A stretch of 64,000 nt of DNA from Lacisediminihabitans changchengi (lineage in GTDB: Bacteria > Actinomycetota > Actinomycetes > Actinomycetales > Microbacteriaceae), in NCBI RefSeq assembly GCF_016634425.1, contig NZ_JAEPES010000002.1, positions 124,001-188,000 of the forward strand, read 5' to 3'. The notes beneath the pieces were generated by a model. That model made no database searches. It was not told the DNA's origin and worked only from the letters and a program-made list of their open reading frames with translations. Both the position numbers and the translations under genes were made by a program. Below are positions 25,134 through 35,281 of the stretch, in pieces. Position 1 is the first letter of the stretch. The number at the start of each line of letters is the position of its first letter.

Positions 25134-25817
25134 CTAGTACGTGTCGCCGCTGACGACGGCCGGCGCGTTGCCGGCCTCCTCGGCGAGCACCTGGCGAGAG
25201 CCCGAGACGCCGAGGCGCGTGGCGCCGGCGGTGATCATCGCTTGTGCGGTCTCGAAGCTGCGGATGCCGCCGCTCGCCTTGACACCGACGCGCCCTGCGA
25301 CCGTCTCGGAGATCAGCCGCACGGCGTGCTCGGAAGCACCGCCGGCTGGGTGGAAGCCGGTGGACGTCTTGACGAAGTCGGCACCGGCGGCGATCGACGC
25401 CTGCGTGACGCCGACGATCTCGGCATCGGTGAGAGCGGCGGACTCGATGATGACCTTGAGGATGAGGGGCGCGGGGATCACGTCGCGAACCGCCTGGATC
25501 TGGTCTTGCACGTCGTCGAAGCGACCCTCCTTGGCGGCTCCGATGTCGATAACCATGTCGACCTCGTCGGCACCGCGCTCGATGGACTGTGCCGCCTCGA
25601 AGACTTTGGCCTCCGTGCTGTGCTTGCCCGACGGGAAGCCGCAGACCACGGCCACCTTGAGCTTCGACCCCTCGGGCAGCTGCACCGGAAGCATCGACGG
25701 CGAGACGCAGACCGAGAAGGTGCCGAGAGCGTCGGCCTCAGCGATGAGCGCAGCGACGTCCTCCCGGGTCGCTTCCGGCTTGAGGAGGGTGTGGTCGATG
25801 ATCGACGAGATGCTCAT
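25134..25817 (-). CDS. deoC: Deoxyribose-phosphate aldolase
   Basis: 227 aa. Cleaves 2-deoxyribose-5-phosphate to glyceraldehyde-3-phosphate and acetaldehyde in deoxynucleoside catabolism. Class I aldolase motifs: [11 protein letters not shown] at the N-terminus, [16 protein letters not shown], the Schiff-base lysine K150 in FVKTSTGF, and the second lysine K180 in [17 protein letters not shown] precedes the ATG. Monocistronic; the 212-bp gap to the MFS gene holds no other feature I can name. Confidence 0.97.
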   Translation of the reverse strand: MSISSIIDHTLLKPEATREDVAALIAEADALGTFSVCVSPSMLPVQLPEGSKLKVAVVCGFPSGKHSTEAKVFEAAQSIERGADEVDMVIDIGAAKEGRFDDVQDQIQAVRDVIPAPLILKVIIESAALTDAEIVGVTQASIAAGADFVKTSTGFHPAGGASEHAVRLISETVAGRVGVKASGGIRSFETAQAMITAGATRLGVSGSRQVLAEEAGNAPAVVSGDTY

Positions 25818-26029
25818 GAACGGATCCTTTGGGTCGAGCGCCGTCGACGGAGGACCCCAGGGATCTTTCGTCGAACACGGGCGGAACTGCCTGCAATTCT
25901 ACGGCGCGGCCCTGGGGTGAGTACGGTGGCCGCACAACGTGCTGATGGCGGGAATGCTTTCGCGGCGCAACGGCTTGGGTTCCGTATGGCGCTGGCGACT
26001 GGAGCGTCGCTGACACCTCGAGGATTTTC

Positions 26030-27499
26030 GTGACTTCTGCTTCTACGCCTTCTTCCACACCGGCATCACCCGCGCTGAACGTCGGCTTCCGCTCTGAGCG
26101 TGGCCCGATTCTGATCGCCCTGATGGTCACTACCGGGCTGGTGGCGATCGATTCGACGATCCTCGCGACCGCTGTCCCGTCGATCGTGAACGATATCGGT
26201 GGCTTCGCGAGCTTCCCGTGGCTGTTCTCGATCTACCTGCTCGCGCAGGCCGTCTCGGTGCCGCTGTACGCCAAGTTCTCCGACATGGTGGGGCGTAAGC
26301 CGATCATCCTCATCGGTATCAGCCTGTTTCTGCTCGGGTCGGTGCTCTGCGGGTTCGCCTGGAGCATGCCGGCGCTGATCGCGTTCCGCGCGCTGCAGGG
26401 CCTGGGTGCCGGGGCTGTGCAGCCGATGTCGATCACGATCGCCGGGGATATCTACACCGTGGCGGAGCGGGCGAAGACCCAGGCGTACCTCGCGAGCGTG
26501 TGGGCCGTGTCATCCGTGGTCGGGCCGACGCTCGGCGGCGTGTTCTCGCAGTTCCTCAGCTGGCGGTGGATCTTCTTCGTCAACGTGCCACTGTGCATCG
26601 TGGCGATCGTCCTGCTGGTCCGGGTCTTCCACGAGAAGATCGAGCGCAGCAAGCACAAGGTCGACTACCTCGGGGCGGCGACCCTGACCGCGGCGCTGAG
26701 TCTGCTCATTCTCGCGGTGCTGGAGGGCGGCAACGCCTGGGCCTGGAACTCCGTGCAGAGCATCGGCGCCTTCGCCGTCGGCGCGGCGTTGCTCGTCGCC
26801 TTCGTGCTGGTCGAGCGCCGTGCGGCCGAGCCGGTACTGCCGCTCTGGGTGCTGTCGCGACGACTGCTGCTCACGACATCCCTGGTCTCCTTCGGTACCG
26901 GAGCGATCCTGATCGGGCTGACGTCGTATGTGCCCACCTATCTTGAGAAGACCACCAATGCCGCGCCGCTGGTGGCGGGGCTCGCGCTCGCTGCGCTGAC
27001 CATCGGATGGCCGATCTCGGCCTCGCAGGCGGGCCGGCTGTATCTGCGCATCGGTTTTCGTTCGACCGTGCTGATCGGGATGTCGCTGGCCGTGATCGGA
27101 CCGGTCGCCCTCACCCTCACCAGCGGCTTCCCCTCGGTGTTCCTGGCCGCGGCGTGCTGTGTCGTCACCGGGCTCGGCATGGGGCTCGCGGTCACGCCGA
27201 GCCTGATCGCTGCGCAGTCGAGCGTGCTCTGGAACGAGCGCGGTGTCGTTACCGGAACCAACCTGTTCGCCCGGTCGGTCGGCAGCGCGATCGGGGTAGC
27301 GATCTTCGGCGCCATCGCCAATGGGGTGCTCTCGGGCTTTTCCGGTGGCGAGAACAACCCGCATGCGGTGCAGACCGCCTCCACCGCGGTGTTCGTCGCA
27401 GTCGCCGTTGCGGCGATCGCTACCGTTGCGGCAGCGTTCGCGATGCCGCGGACGACGACCGAGGCGGTTGCCCCGAGTGCGGAGCCCGCGGTCTCCTAG
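26030..27499 (+). CDS. MFS transporter, DHA2 (EmrB/QacA) drug-exporter type
   Basis: 489 aa with about 14 hydrophobic segments. Motifs of DHA2 exporters: VAIDSTILATAVPSIVNDIGG in TM1, the loop 2-3 motif A AKFSDMVGRKPIILIGI, ALQGLGAGAVQPMSITIAGDIY, and motif C-like VVGPTLGGVFSQFLSWRWIFFVNVP. Proton-driven efflux of a hydrophobic compound is expected; the substrate is unknown. GTG start at 26030; the first ~20 residues are Ser/Thr/Pro-rich and cytoplasmic. No adjacent regulator. Confidence 0.92.
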   Translation: MTSASTPSSTPASPALNVGFRSERGPILIALMVTTGLVAIDSTILATAVPSIVNDIGGFASFPWLFSIYLLAQAVSVPLYAKFSDMVGRKPIILIGISLFLLGSVLCGFAWSMPALIAFRALQGLGAGAVQPMSITIAGDIYTVAERAKTQAYLASVWAVSSVVGPTLGGVFSQFLSWRWIFFVNVPLCIVAIVLLVRVFHEKIERSKHKVDYLGAATLTAALSLLILAVLEGGNAWAWNSVQSIGAFAVGAALLVAFVLVERRAAEPVLPLWVLSRRLLLTTSLVSFGTGAILIGLTSYVPTYLEKTTNAAPLVAGLALAALTIGWPISASQAGRLYLRIGFRSTVLIGMSLAVIGPVALTLTSGFPSVFLAAACCVVTGLGMGLAVTPSLIAAQSSVLWNERGVVTGTNLFARSVGSAIGVAIFGAIANGVLSGFSGGENNPHAVQTASTAVFVAVAVAAIATVAAAFAMPRTTTEAVAPSAEPAVS

Positions 27500-27525
27500 G
27501 CCCGAACCCTCCGAGGCCCGAACTC

Positions 27526-28296
27526 CTATGCGCGAACTCGGGCTACGCCGAACACCAGCACCGGGATCAGCACCAGCGAGCGAAGGTCGATCAACGCGTG
27601 GACGACGATCGGCACGATGATCGAACCCGTGCTGAGAAAGAGCAGCATCAGCACCGCCCCGATCACGGTCGATCCGACGATGCCGGGTAGCCCCTGGTAG
27701 ACGTGCAGCGATCCGAACAACAGGATGCTCGCGATCACTGCCGCGGGCGCGCTTCCGCTGGCGCCGAACACGACCGTCGGCACCGCCAGTCGGAACATCA
27801 ACTCCTCGACTAGCCCGGCGTTCACCGAGAGCGCGGCGCCGTACCTCAGCTCGGTGCGATTGCGCGGCAGAATCGCTCCGATGTCGCCGATGGTCGGCAC
27901 GTCGCCGGATTTGCGCGCGAGATAGACCGCGATGACCGTCCCGACGATCAGGGCGATGCCCGCGCCGAGGGCGACGCCGGGGATGAATCCGCCGGTGTCT
28001 TCGACCAGTCCTCGCAGCCAGCGAAATGGCGGCCACTCGTTCACGGCGTCGAGAAACAGGGGCAGATAGCGCCAGACCAGCAGCAGGAGAATGACACTCG
28101 AGCCACCGAAGACCGCCACCGAGTCGATGAGCCACTTGCGCATCATCCGTTGCCGATTGCGGGTGCGTTCGAAGCGCTTGAAGCGACCGTATTCGCGGCG
28201 GTCTTTTCGCACGGCACGCACCGCCAACACCACGACGATCAGCGCCAGGAGAACCCAGAGGATCAGGCGGCTGGCCGGGGCGTCGGGGGAGAGCAC
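27526..28296 (-). CDS. CPBP-family intramembrane metalloprotease
   Basis: 256 aa multi-pass membrane protein of the CAAX-protease/bacteriocin-processing (Abi) family. The three active-site elements are present: EELMFR in NAGLVEELMFRLAVP, the histidine in LFGSLHVYQG, and the HALIDL motif near the C-terminus. A basic cytoplasmic loop (RKDRREYGRFKRFERTRNRQRMMRK) follows TM1. The substrate is not known. Convergent with the MFS gene, 26 bp between stops. Confidence 0.9.
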   Translation of the reverse strand: MLSPDAPASRLILWVLLALIVVVLAVRAVRKDRREYGRFKRFERTRNRQRMMRKWLIDSVAVFGGSSVILLLLVWRYLPLFLDAVNEWPPFRWLRGLVEDTGGFIPGVALGAGIALIVGTVIAVYLARKSGDVPTIGDIGAILPRNRTELRYGAALSVNAGLVEELMFRLAVPTVVFGASGSAPAAVIASILLFGSLHVYQGLPGIVGSTVIGAVLMLLFLSTGSIIVPIVVHALIDLRSLVLIPVLVFGVARVRA

Positions 28297-28334
28297 GCCC
28301 TATTCTGTCCCGATCCTGCTGCGAAGATGGTGTC

Positions 28335-29078
28335 ATGAGCGCAGAGACCCCCGCCGTTCCGCTGCCGGTGAGCACGCCGCATCCGAAACTCGACGAGCTG
28401 ATCGCCGTCTTGGAGTATCTGCGCTCGCCCGGCGCCTGCGCCTGGGACGCGGAGCAGACCCACGAGTCGCTCGTGCAGTACCTGGTGGAGGAGACGTACG
28501 AACTCGTCGACTCGATCGAGAGTGACCCCACGAGGCCGACGCGTCGGGCCGAGCTCATCGAGGAACTCGGCGATGTGCTGTACCAGGTGATCTTCCACTC
28601 CGACATCGCCGCGCACACCCCGGGTGAGGACTTCACTATCGAGGATGTCGCGGCCCACATGACCGCAAAGATGATCGGTCGTCATCCCCACGTCTTCGGC
28701 ACCGTCGACGCGGGGACGGCGGAGGAGGTCGTCGCGCTGTGGGACGTGCAGAAGGGCATCGAGAAGCCGGAGCGCACCAGCGTGCTCGACGGCATTCCGC
28801 AGGGGATGCCCTCCCTCGCGCTCGCCGACAAGCTGATCGGTCGTGCGCAGAAGGTGGGCGTGGTAGACACGGATGCTCCGGCGGTCATCCCCGTCGCCGA
28901 CGAGGAGCAGCTCGGCGGTTTGTTGCTCGCGATCGTCGCGTCGGCGAAGGCGAACGGCCTCGATGCGGAGCGAGCCCTTCGTGGCACGTTGCGCGGCCTG
29001 CAGGAGGAGATCCGCGTGGCGGAGGTGGGCGAGGTCGGCGATCCGAACGACGCCGGGATTATCGGCTTCGGGGCGTAG
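28335..29078 (+). CDS. mazG: Nucleoside triphosphate pyrophosphohydrolase MazG
   Basis: 247 aa. Hydrolyses NTPs/dNTPs to monophosphates. The first MazG domain is clear: LDELIAVLEYLRSPGACAWDAEQTHESLVQYLVEETYELVDSIE with the EExxE...ELGD metal-binding helices (EETYE, EELGDVLYQVIFHS). The second half has KLIGRAQKVGVV and a weaker second domain, as is common in actinobacterial MazG. Short Pro-rich N-terminal extension. In the usual order this gene precedes eno; here hisS and an inserted block lie between. Confidence 0.93.
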   Translation: MSAETPAVPLPVSTPHPKLDELIAVLEYLRSPGACAWDAEQTHESLVQYLVEETYELVDSIESDPTRPTRRAELIEELGDVLYQVIFHSDIAAHTPGEDFTIEDVAAHMTAKMIGRHPHVFGTVDAGTAEEVVALWDVQKGIEKPERTSVLDGIPQGMPSLALADKLIGRAQKVGVVDTDAPAVIPVADEEQLGGLLLAIVASAKANGLDAERALRGTLRGLQEEIRVAEVGEVGDPNDAGIIGFGA

Positions 29079-29107
29079 CGCTTACTGCCCGCTCGCGCTA
29101 AAGAGGT

Positions 29108-29140
29108 GGTGCCCCCCTCAACCCGAATGAGGAGGGCACC
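29108..29140 (+). terminator. Hairpin terminator after mazG
   Basis: GGTGCCCCCCTCA (29108-29120) pairs with TGAGGAGGGCACC (29128-29140) over 13 positions with one mismatch and a 7-nt loop, 30 nt after the mazG stop. The remaining ~250 nt to the TetR gene is less GC-rich and shows nothing else clear. Confidence 0.6.
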
Positions 29141-29387
29141 GTGGCTCGGGTATTCAATTCGCAGGGAATTCCACAGCAAATGAAGTTGCCGAGCCAAGGA
29201 CAGCGAATTACCCGATCCGCTGCCCAGTCATGAGGTCAATGCCCTGCGTTCGCACGACAATGACGATGTTTGGTCGCTAGAGAAGTTCGGCGTTGAGTGC
29301 TCTTTGCTGCGTCCGTTTCGGCACTGGCATACAGGGCGACCGAGAAGAAGTCTACCCACACCCTTCCCTCATACGCAAAACACGCGT

Positions 29388-29393
29388 TATGTT
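29388..29393 (+). promoter_or_regulatory. -10 box overlapping an imperfect operator
   Basis: TATGTT lies 6 nt before the ATG at 29400. Around it, CGCAAAACA (29375-29383) faces TGTTTATGCG (29390-29399), an imperfect inverted repeat that could be the operator of the TetR product. Confidence 0.4.
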
Positions 29394-29399
29394 TATGCG

Positions 29400-30008
29400 A
29401 TGTCCCGCACCGCAGACCCGAGCCGCAAACCCGCGCTGCTCGCCCAGGTGCTCGAGTATCTGCTCGATAAACCGCTGGCCACGCTCACTTTTCGCAGCCT
29501 TGCCGAGGGGCTGAGCGTCTCCACCTACACGCTGGTGTATCACTTCGGCACTCGTGCGCAGTTGATACACGAGATCGTGACCGGCATCACCGAGCGTCAG
29601 GATGTCGTCGTCCGCGCCATCACCGCGGAGCAGGGCGACCTGCAGACTCACCTCGCCAACCTGCGCCACTCCTGGAAGCTGTCGCTCGCGCCGCGCGCGC
29701 GACAGTTTCAGCGACTCGAGTTCGAGGCTGCGATGCTCGAGATGCGCGAACCGGGCACGCAGCAAGCATCGCTCGCGATGTTCCATCGCTGGCATCAGGT
29801 CGGCATCGACGCTCTGGTCGGGATCGGGCTCGATCAGGATGACGCGGAGATCGAAGCGCGCATGATCACCGACATGATCTACGGCCTTCACTACGACCTG
29901 ATCGTCAGTCATGACGAGGAGCGCGCGTCTGCCGCATTCGAGCGCGCGATCGACGCCTATGAAGAGCGTCTCATCGCGCTCGTAGGCGACACTCGGCTGA
30001 GCGCGTAG
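29400..30008 (+). CDS. TetR-family transcriptional regulator
   Basis: 202 aa. N-terminal HTH: LLAQVLEYLLDKPLATLTFRSLAEGLSVSTYTLVYHFGTRAQLIHEIVTGI, with the YHFGTRAQL turn typical of TetR recognition helices. The C-terminal ligand/dimerisation domain is all-helical without recognisable specificity. The ATG at 29400 follows a TANNNT box at leaderless distance; an in-frame upstream start would add 32 unlikely residues. No obvious neighbour target, so autoregulation is most likely. Confidence 0.88.
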   Translation: MSRTADPSRKPALLAQVLEYLLDKPLATLTFRSLAEGLSVSTYTLVYHFGTRAQLIHEIVTGITERQDVVVRAITAEQGDLQTHLANLRHSWKLSLAPRARQFQRLEFEAAMLEMREPGTQQASLAMFHRWHQVGIDALVGIGLDQDDAEIEARMITDMIYGLHYDLIVSHDEERASAAFERAIDAYEERLIALVGDTRLSA

Positions 30009-30119
30009 CTGGCTTCGCGCTGGGCCTTCGCGCTGCCTCTTCGCGCCGCAGACGCGTTGTGTCGGTCGCCGAGCTGGTGGGCGGGCTGTGCTCCTGCCGG
30101 GCGTGTGCGCATCGCGGGC

Positions 30120-30167
30120 CGCTGGTTTCTGCAACTCCGCGGGTCGCTGGTTTCTGCAACTCCGCGG
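30120..30167 (+). repeat. 25-bp tandem duplication
   Basis: CGCTGGTTTCTGCAACTCCG occurs at 30120 and again at 30145, in the gap between the TetR gene and the convergent DUF222 gene. Confidence 0.75.
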
Positions 30168-30201
30168 CGCCGCGCACATCCGCTTCGGCCGCTTACCTCG
30201 C

Positions 30202-31563
30202 TCACATCGCTATCACCACCTTTCCTCCTCGTCGGGGTGTCTGGTCGGGGTCGATCCAGGGTGGCGGAATGAAATACGGCACCCGCTCCCGAAGTTGGAT
30301 TTCCCACCCGTCGTCGTGGATGCGGTGGTGGTGGAACGAGCACAACGGGATCGCGTTGTCCAGATCCGTTACCCCACCACTGGACCACCACTTGAGGTGG
30401 TGCGCTTCGGTATAACTCGGTGGGTGACCGCAGGCCGGGAACGCACACCCGCCATAGGTTTCGGCCAACGCGTGGCGTTGGGCGGGACTGAACAGTCGCC
30501 GCGACCTGCCCAGATCCAGGACTTCCCCGGCACCGCCAAGCACAATCGGGATGATGTTCGCATCCGCCGCCAGGATTCGCGCCCGAGTGGCGGAGATCCC
30601 GGCATCGATCCCATCGATCTGGGCGGTGCCGAGCCCGGTGACCAACTGGTCGAGGCTCATCCGCACCACCACCGTCACCAGAGGACCACCACCCCCACCA
30701 GCACCGCACGTGCAGTTGACCGCCTGCCGGAACAGGTCTTCGGCCGCGTCGGCGCGGCGGTGCGGCATGGTCCGATCATCACTGTCGACCAACCCGGTGT
30801 CGGCCAATGCGGCCGGTGCCGCGGATTCGGGAACCCTGTCGCGGGCAGCCCGCAGCTGCTCACTCACGAGCTGGTCGATGCCGGCGCGTACCAGCCCTGC
30901 GGTTTCTGGGGGCATCACCCAGACCAGACGCACCATCCCATCCGGTTCAGTCACCCACGACAGCGCCCGCCGCCCGCGGCGGATCACATCCCGCGGTTCG
31001 GCACCGTCCTCATCCAGTCGGTCCCGCACCTGCCGGGCCACCCCGTGCACCTGCTTCACCGTCAACCCGGGCGCGTGCTCCACCAGCAGTCGCTCACCGG
31101 CAAGCCTGGCCTCGGCCGAGCAGAATGGGGCGGCCAGGTCCAGTTCCCGCACGATCACCGCGCCCGCCTCCACCCCGACCGACCCGGCGGCGATCGCCTC
31201 GCCCACAGCCGGGTATCGGGCCGGCAATAGCGAGCCGTCCAAGGCGGTCCGTTGCCGCGTTGCCAGACCCACCTCACACAGCCTGGTTGCTTCGGCGACG
31301 CTGATCTGCCACAGCTCGGCCAGATAGGAGCCGGGTCGGGCATGTCCGGCCCGGCGCGCCATAGCCTCGCCGCCGCGGTGGGCAGCGGACAAGTCCGCAA
31401 GTTCTCCCGCAACTGCAACCCGGAGCGTATCGATGCGGCGCTGCACCGCCGCCAGATCCCCGATCAACTGCAACAGCATGCCGGGTTGGTCAACGATCGT
31501 GTCGTCCCACGCCTGCGCCAGGGCCGCGACGTGGGCGGCCAATGCGTCGGTGGAGACCTTCAT
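30202..31563 (-). CDS. DUF222/13E12-repeat protein with C-terminal HNH nuclease domain
   Basis: 453 aa from ATG 31563 (MKVSTDALAAHV). The DUF222 region covers the N-terminal two thirds (VQRRIDTLRVAVAGELADLSAAHRGGEAMARRAGHARPGSYLAELWQISVAEATRLCEVG); the HNH motif near the C-terminus is intact: CAFPACGHPPSYTEAHHLKWWSSGGVTDLDNAIPLCSFHHHRIHDDGWEI. These proteins are abundant in actinobacteria and of unproven function; they behave like a repetitive family. It is a close paralogue of the broken copy at 4577-5609. An in-frame ATG at 31641 exists but adds unusual residues. Confidence 0.88.
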   Translation of the reverse strand: MKVSTDALAAHVAALAQAWDDTIVDQPGMLLQLIGDLAAVQRRIDTLRVAVAGELADLSAAHRGGEAMARRAGHARPGSYLAELWQISVAEATRLCEVGLATRQRTALDGSLLPARYPAVGEAIAAGSVGVEAGAVIVRELDLAAPFCSAEARLAGERLLVEHAPGLTVKQVHGVARQVRDRLDEDGAEPRDVIRRGRRALSWVTEPDGMVRLVWVMPPETAGLVRAGIDQLVSEQLRAARDRVPESAAPAALADTGLVDSDDRTMPHRRADAAEDLFRQAVNCTCGAGGGGGPLVTVVVRMSLDQLVTGLGTAQIDGIDAGISATRARILAADANIIPIVLGGAGEVLDLGRSRRLFSPAQRHALAETYGGCAFPACGHPPSYTEAHHLKWWSSGGVTDLDNAIPLCSFHHHRIHDDGWEIQLRERVPYFIPPPWIDPDQTPRRGGKVVIAM

Positions 31564-31667
31564 GACCCGATTGTTGCAGCGACCACCGACATTCGAGTCG
31601 GCACCAATAATGCTGACCAGACCCTGTTTATAACCCACCACACCGGGCTACCTGTGGAGGAGAAGAG

Positions 31668-31762
31668 GGCCGCACTTCGACACGCTCAGGGACCGAAATA
31701 CTGCCGCCCTTCGACACGCTCAGGGACCGAGGCGGCCGCCCGTCGACACACTCACGGACCGC
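31668..31762 (+). repeat. Three TTCGACACGCTCAGGGACCG-type dispersed repeats
   Basis: CTTCGACACGCTCAGGGACC occurs twice (near 31676 and 31709), and a variant TCGACACACTCACGGACCG follows at about 31743. Related copies lie at 4440-4464 and 12480-12497. These look like short mobile or REP-like units. Confidence 0.65.
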
Positions 31763-31802
31763 GAACAGTACCCGCCCCGGCGTCCACCACTGCCGGTGCA
31801 TC

Positions 31803-31972
31803 GCGCCACGCTCCGCCCGCCACGCTCCGCCCGCCTGAAGCGCCACGTTCCGCCCGCCTGAAGCGCCACGTTCCGCCCGGCTGAATCGCCAAGCTCCGCC
31901 CGCCTGAAGCGCCACGCTCCGCCCGCCCCGCCCGAACACCCCGCCTGAAGCACCACGCTCCGCCCGCCTGAA
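31803..31972 (+). repeat. 23-bp minisatellite immediately upstream of hisS
   Basis: About seven copies of a 23-bp unit (GCGCCACGTTCCGCCCGCC plus TGAA), some truncated, end 11 nt before the hisS ATG. Two units carry variants (CGGCTGAA, CAAGCTCCG). The hisS leader and promoter region must therefore lie within or upstream of the array. Confidence 0.85.
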
Positions 31973-31983
31973 AGAATGGACCC

Positions 31984-33258
31984 ATGGCAACCCAGGTGAA
32001 CCCGCCCCGCGGGATGCGAGACTTCCTGCCCGCAGAGAAGAAGCGACGCGAGCACGTGCTGTCCGTCATCCGTTCGGTCTATGAAGCGCACGGCTTCGAG
32101 GAGATCGAAACCCCCGTCATGGAGGACTCCGAGCGCCTGCACGCCGGCCTCGGCGGCGACAACGAGAAACTCGCCTTCGGGGTGATGAAGCGCGGTCTCA
32201 CCGCTGACGACCTGTCCAGCGCCACCGAATCGCTCGACCTGGTCGACCTCGGCCTCCGTTTCGACCTCACCGTTCCGCTCGCCCGTTTCTACGCCAGCCA
32301 CCGGGCCGAGCTGCCGACGGTGTTCCGCTCGATCCAGATCGCGTCGGTCTGGCGTGCCGAGCGTCCGCAGAAGGGGCGCTACCGCCAGTTCATCCAGGCC
32401 GACATCGACATCATCGGGGAGCCGGGCGCGCTCGCCGAGATCGAGCTGATGACCGCGACGGGCGCCACACTCTCCGCCCTCGGCCTCACCGGCTGGACGA
32501 TCCGTGTCAACGACCGCCGACTGCTGTTCGGCATGCTCGAGGCTCTCGGCTTCGACCCGGCCGACTACGACTCGGCCCTGATCACCATCGACAAGCTGGA
32601 CAAGATCGGCCAGGGCGGCGTCGTCGCCGAACTGCGCGAGAAAGGCCTGCCCGGCGACGCGCTCGAGACCTTCTTCCGCCGCCCGCAGACCATGGAGTTT
32701 CTGCCGTTCGGCGAGCGTGCCATCGCCAAGGCCCTGCCCGCGGGCGTCGACCCGGTCGCAATTGCCGAGCTCGCTGCCATCGGCCTCGCTGTCGACGAGG
32801 GCAAGGGCGCACCGGTCGTGCAGTTCGACCCCTTCCTCGTGCGCGGCATGGGCTACTACACCGGAACCATCTTCGAGATCGCACACCCGTCGTCCACCAG
32901 CGCGCTCGGTGGTGGCGGTCGCTACGACGGCATGATCGGCCGCTTCCTGGGAACGGATGTCCCCGCCGCCGGCTTCTCCATCGGCTTCGAGCGCATCGTC
33001 GATCTGCTCGAGCTTCCCGACGATACGACGACGGATGCTGTCGCGCTCCTGTACGACGCCGACGTCGAGTTTCCCACGCTCATGGCGCTCAAGGCCGGCC
33101 TCATCGCGGAGGGGAAGCGGGTGCGGCTGGAGAAAGCGCCCCGCAACGTCAAGCCGCTGCTGGCGCAGCTGGCGGCATCCGGATACGGATCGGTGGCATC
33201 GGTGAAAGCCGACACCACGGGCACGGGCGACCTCGCCTTCCGACCCCTCGGAAGTTAG
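31984..33258 (+). CDS. hisS: Histidyl-tRNA synthetase
   Basis: 424 aa class II aminoacyl-tRNA synthetase. N-terminal PRGMRDFLPAEKKRREHVLSVIRSVYEAHGFEEIETPVME (motif 1 region), motif 2 QIASVWRAERPQKGRYRQFIQADID, the His-specific loop LVRGMGYYTGTIFEIAHP, motif 3 GGGGRYDGMIGRFLG...GFSIGFERI, and a C-terminal anticodon-binding domain (GLIAEGKRVRLEKAPRNVKPLLAQLAASGYGSVASV). The gene starts 11 nt after a 23-bp tandem array and shows no strong Shine-Dalgarno sequence. Confidence 0.97.
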   Translation: MATQVNPPRGMRDFLPAEKKRREHVLSVIRSVYEAHGFEEIETPVMEDSERLHAGLGGDNEKLAFGVMKRGLTADDLSSATESLDLVDLGLRFDLTVPLARFYASHRAELPTVFRSIQIASVWRAERPQKGRYRQFIQADIDIIGEPGALAEIELMTATGATLSALGLTGWTIRVNDRRLLFGMLEALGFDPADYDSALITIDKLDKIGQGGVVAELREKGLPGDALETFFRRPQTMEFLPFGERAIAKALPAGVDPVAIAELAAIGLAVDEGKGAPVVQFDPFLVRGMGYYTGTIFEIAHPSSTSALGGGGRYDGMIGRFLGTDVPAAGFSIGFERIVDLLELPDDTTTDAVALLYDADVEFPTLMALKAGLIAEGKRVRLEKAPRNVKPLLAQLAASGYGSVASVKADTTGTGDLAFRPLGS

Positions 33259-33280
33259 GGAGGACACCGCGCCCGAGTAA

Positions 33281-34636
<1,356 letters not shown>

Positions 34637-34641
34637 CACGC

Positions 34642-34677
34642 CGCTGGTTGAGTAGCGCCCGCGCTACTCAACCAGCG
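34642..34677 (+). terminator. Perfect 16-bp palindrome after eno (repeat-family hairpin)
   Basis: CGCTGGTTGAGTAGCG (34642-34657) is followed by loop CCCG and its exact complement (34662-34677). It belongs to the same repeat family as the block at 3208-3335 and probably acts as a terminator in RNA. Confidence 0.65.
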
Positions 34678-34713
34678 CACGCTTGTCGAAGGAGCATTTT
34701 CAGAAACCCCACT

Positions 34714-34719
34714 TAGGCT
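34714..34719 (+). promoter_or_regulatory. -10 box of a leaderless promoter
   Basis: TAGGCT lies 7 nt before the ATG at 34727. Confidence 0.5.
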
Positions 34720-34726
34720 CATCAGC

Positions 34727-35281
34727 ATGGCGAGAACCCCGCGGAGTGCACATCCGAAGACTCCGCGTATCCGCACCGAGCGCGTGGCAGTGCGGATGCC
34801 GGAAGAGGGCGCGCACGGACAGTGGCTTCGCAGCATCCGTCTTTCCGGGTTCACCATCATCGCCCTCGGTCTGATCGTGCTCGCGGTCGTGGTGCTCGCC
34901 CCCAGCCTGCGCATCTACATCGAGCAGCGTCAGCAGATCGCCGCACTTCAGGCCGCTGTTCAGGACGCGAAGAACTCTGTCGGCGAATTGAAGCAGCAGA
35001 ACGCCCGCTGGGACGACCCGACCTATATCGAGGCCCAGGCCCGGGAGCGCCTCGACTACGTCTTCCCCGGCGACTTCAGCTTTCTGGTGATCGACGACGG
35101 AGCCACCGCACCCGCGACCACCGCGCAGCCGATCAGCAAGGACATCCAGACCACCAAGGTCGACTGGGTGCAGTCGATGCTCTCCTCGGTTTTCACCGCC
35201 GGACTCAGCGACGCCCCCCGCAACGAACTCATCGCGCCGACGATCGGCGTTCCCACCCCGACAGGCAGCCCCACACCATGA
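34727..35281 (+). CDS. FtsB/DivIC-family septum formation protein
   Basis: 184 aa bitopic membrane protein of the divisome. A basic N-terminal cytoplasmic tail is followed by one TM helix (SGFTIIALGLIVLAVVVLAPSLRIYI) and a short coiled coil (EQRQQIAALQAAVQDAKNSVGELKQQNARW). Next comes the family motif WDDPTYIEAQARERLDYVFPGDFSFLVID, and then a Thr/Pro-rich C-terminus. In the usual actinobacterial order it follows eno and precedes the DUF501 gene, as here. Its stop overlaps the next start by 4 bp (ATGA), giving coupling. Confidence 0.9.
   Translation: MARTPRSAHPKTPRIRTERVAVRMPEEGAHGQWLRSIRLSGFTIIALGLIVLAVVVLAPSLRIYIEQRQQIAALQAAVQDAKNSVGELKQQNARWDDPTYIEAQARERLDYVFPGDFSFLVIDDGATAPATTAQPISKDIQTTKVDWVQSMLSSVFTAGLSDAPRNELIAPTIGVPTPTGSPTP

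Noticed and set aside
28091..28525. 144-codon plus-strand frame between the CPBP and mazG genes
   Set aside because: Out of frame with mazG and Arg-rich; it is a shadow of both genes.
26510..28660. 716-codon minus-strand frame across the MFS and CPBP genes
   Set aside because: Runs over two genes with clear family motifs and contains none itself.
31803..31972. CRISPR-like array upstream of hisS
   Set aside because: The 23-bp units are contiguous with no spacers and no cas genes are in the window, so it is a minisatellite.
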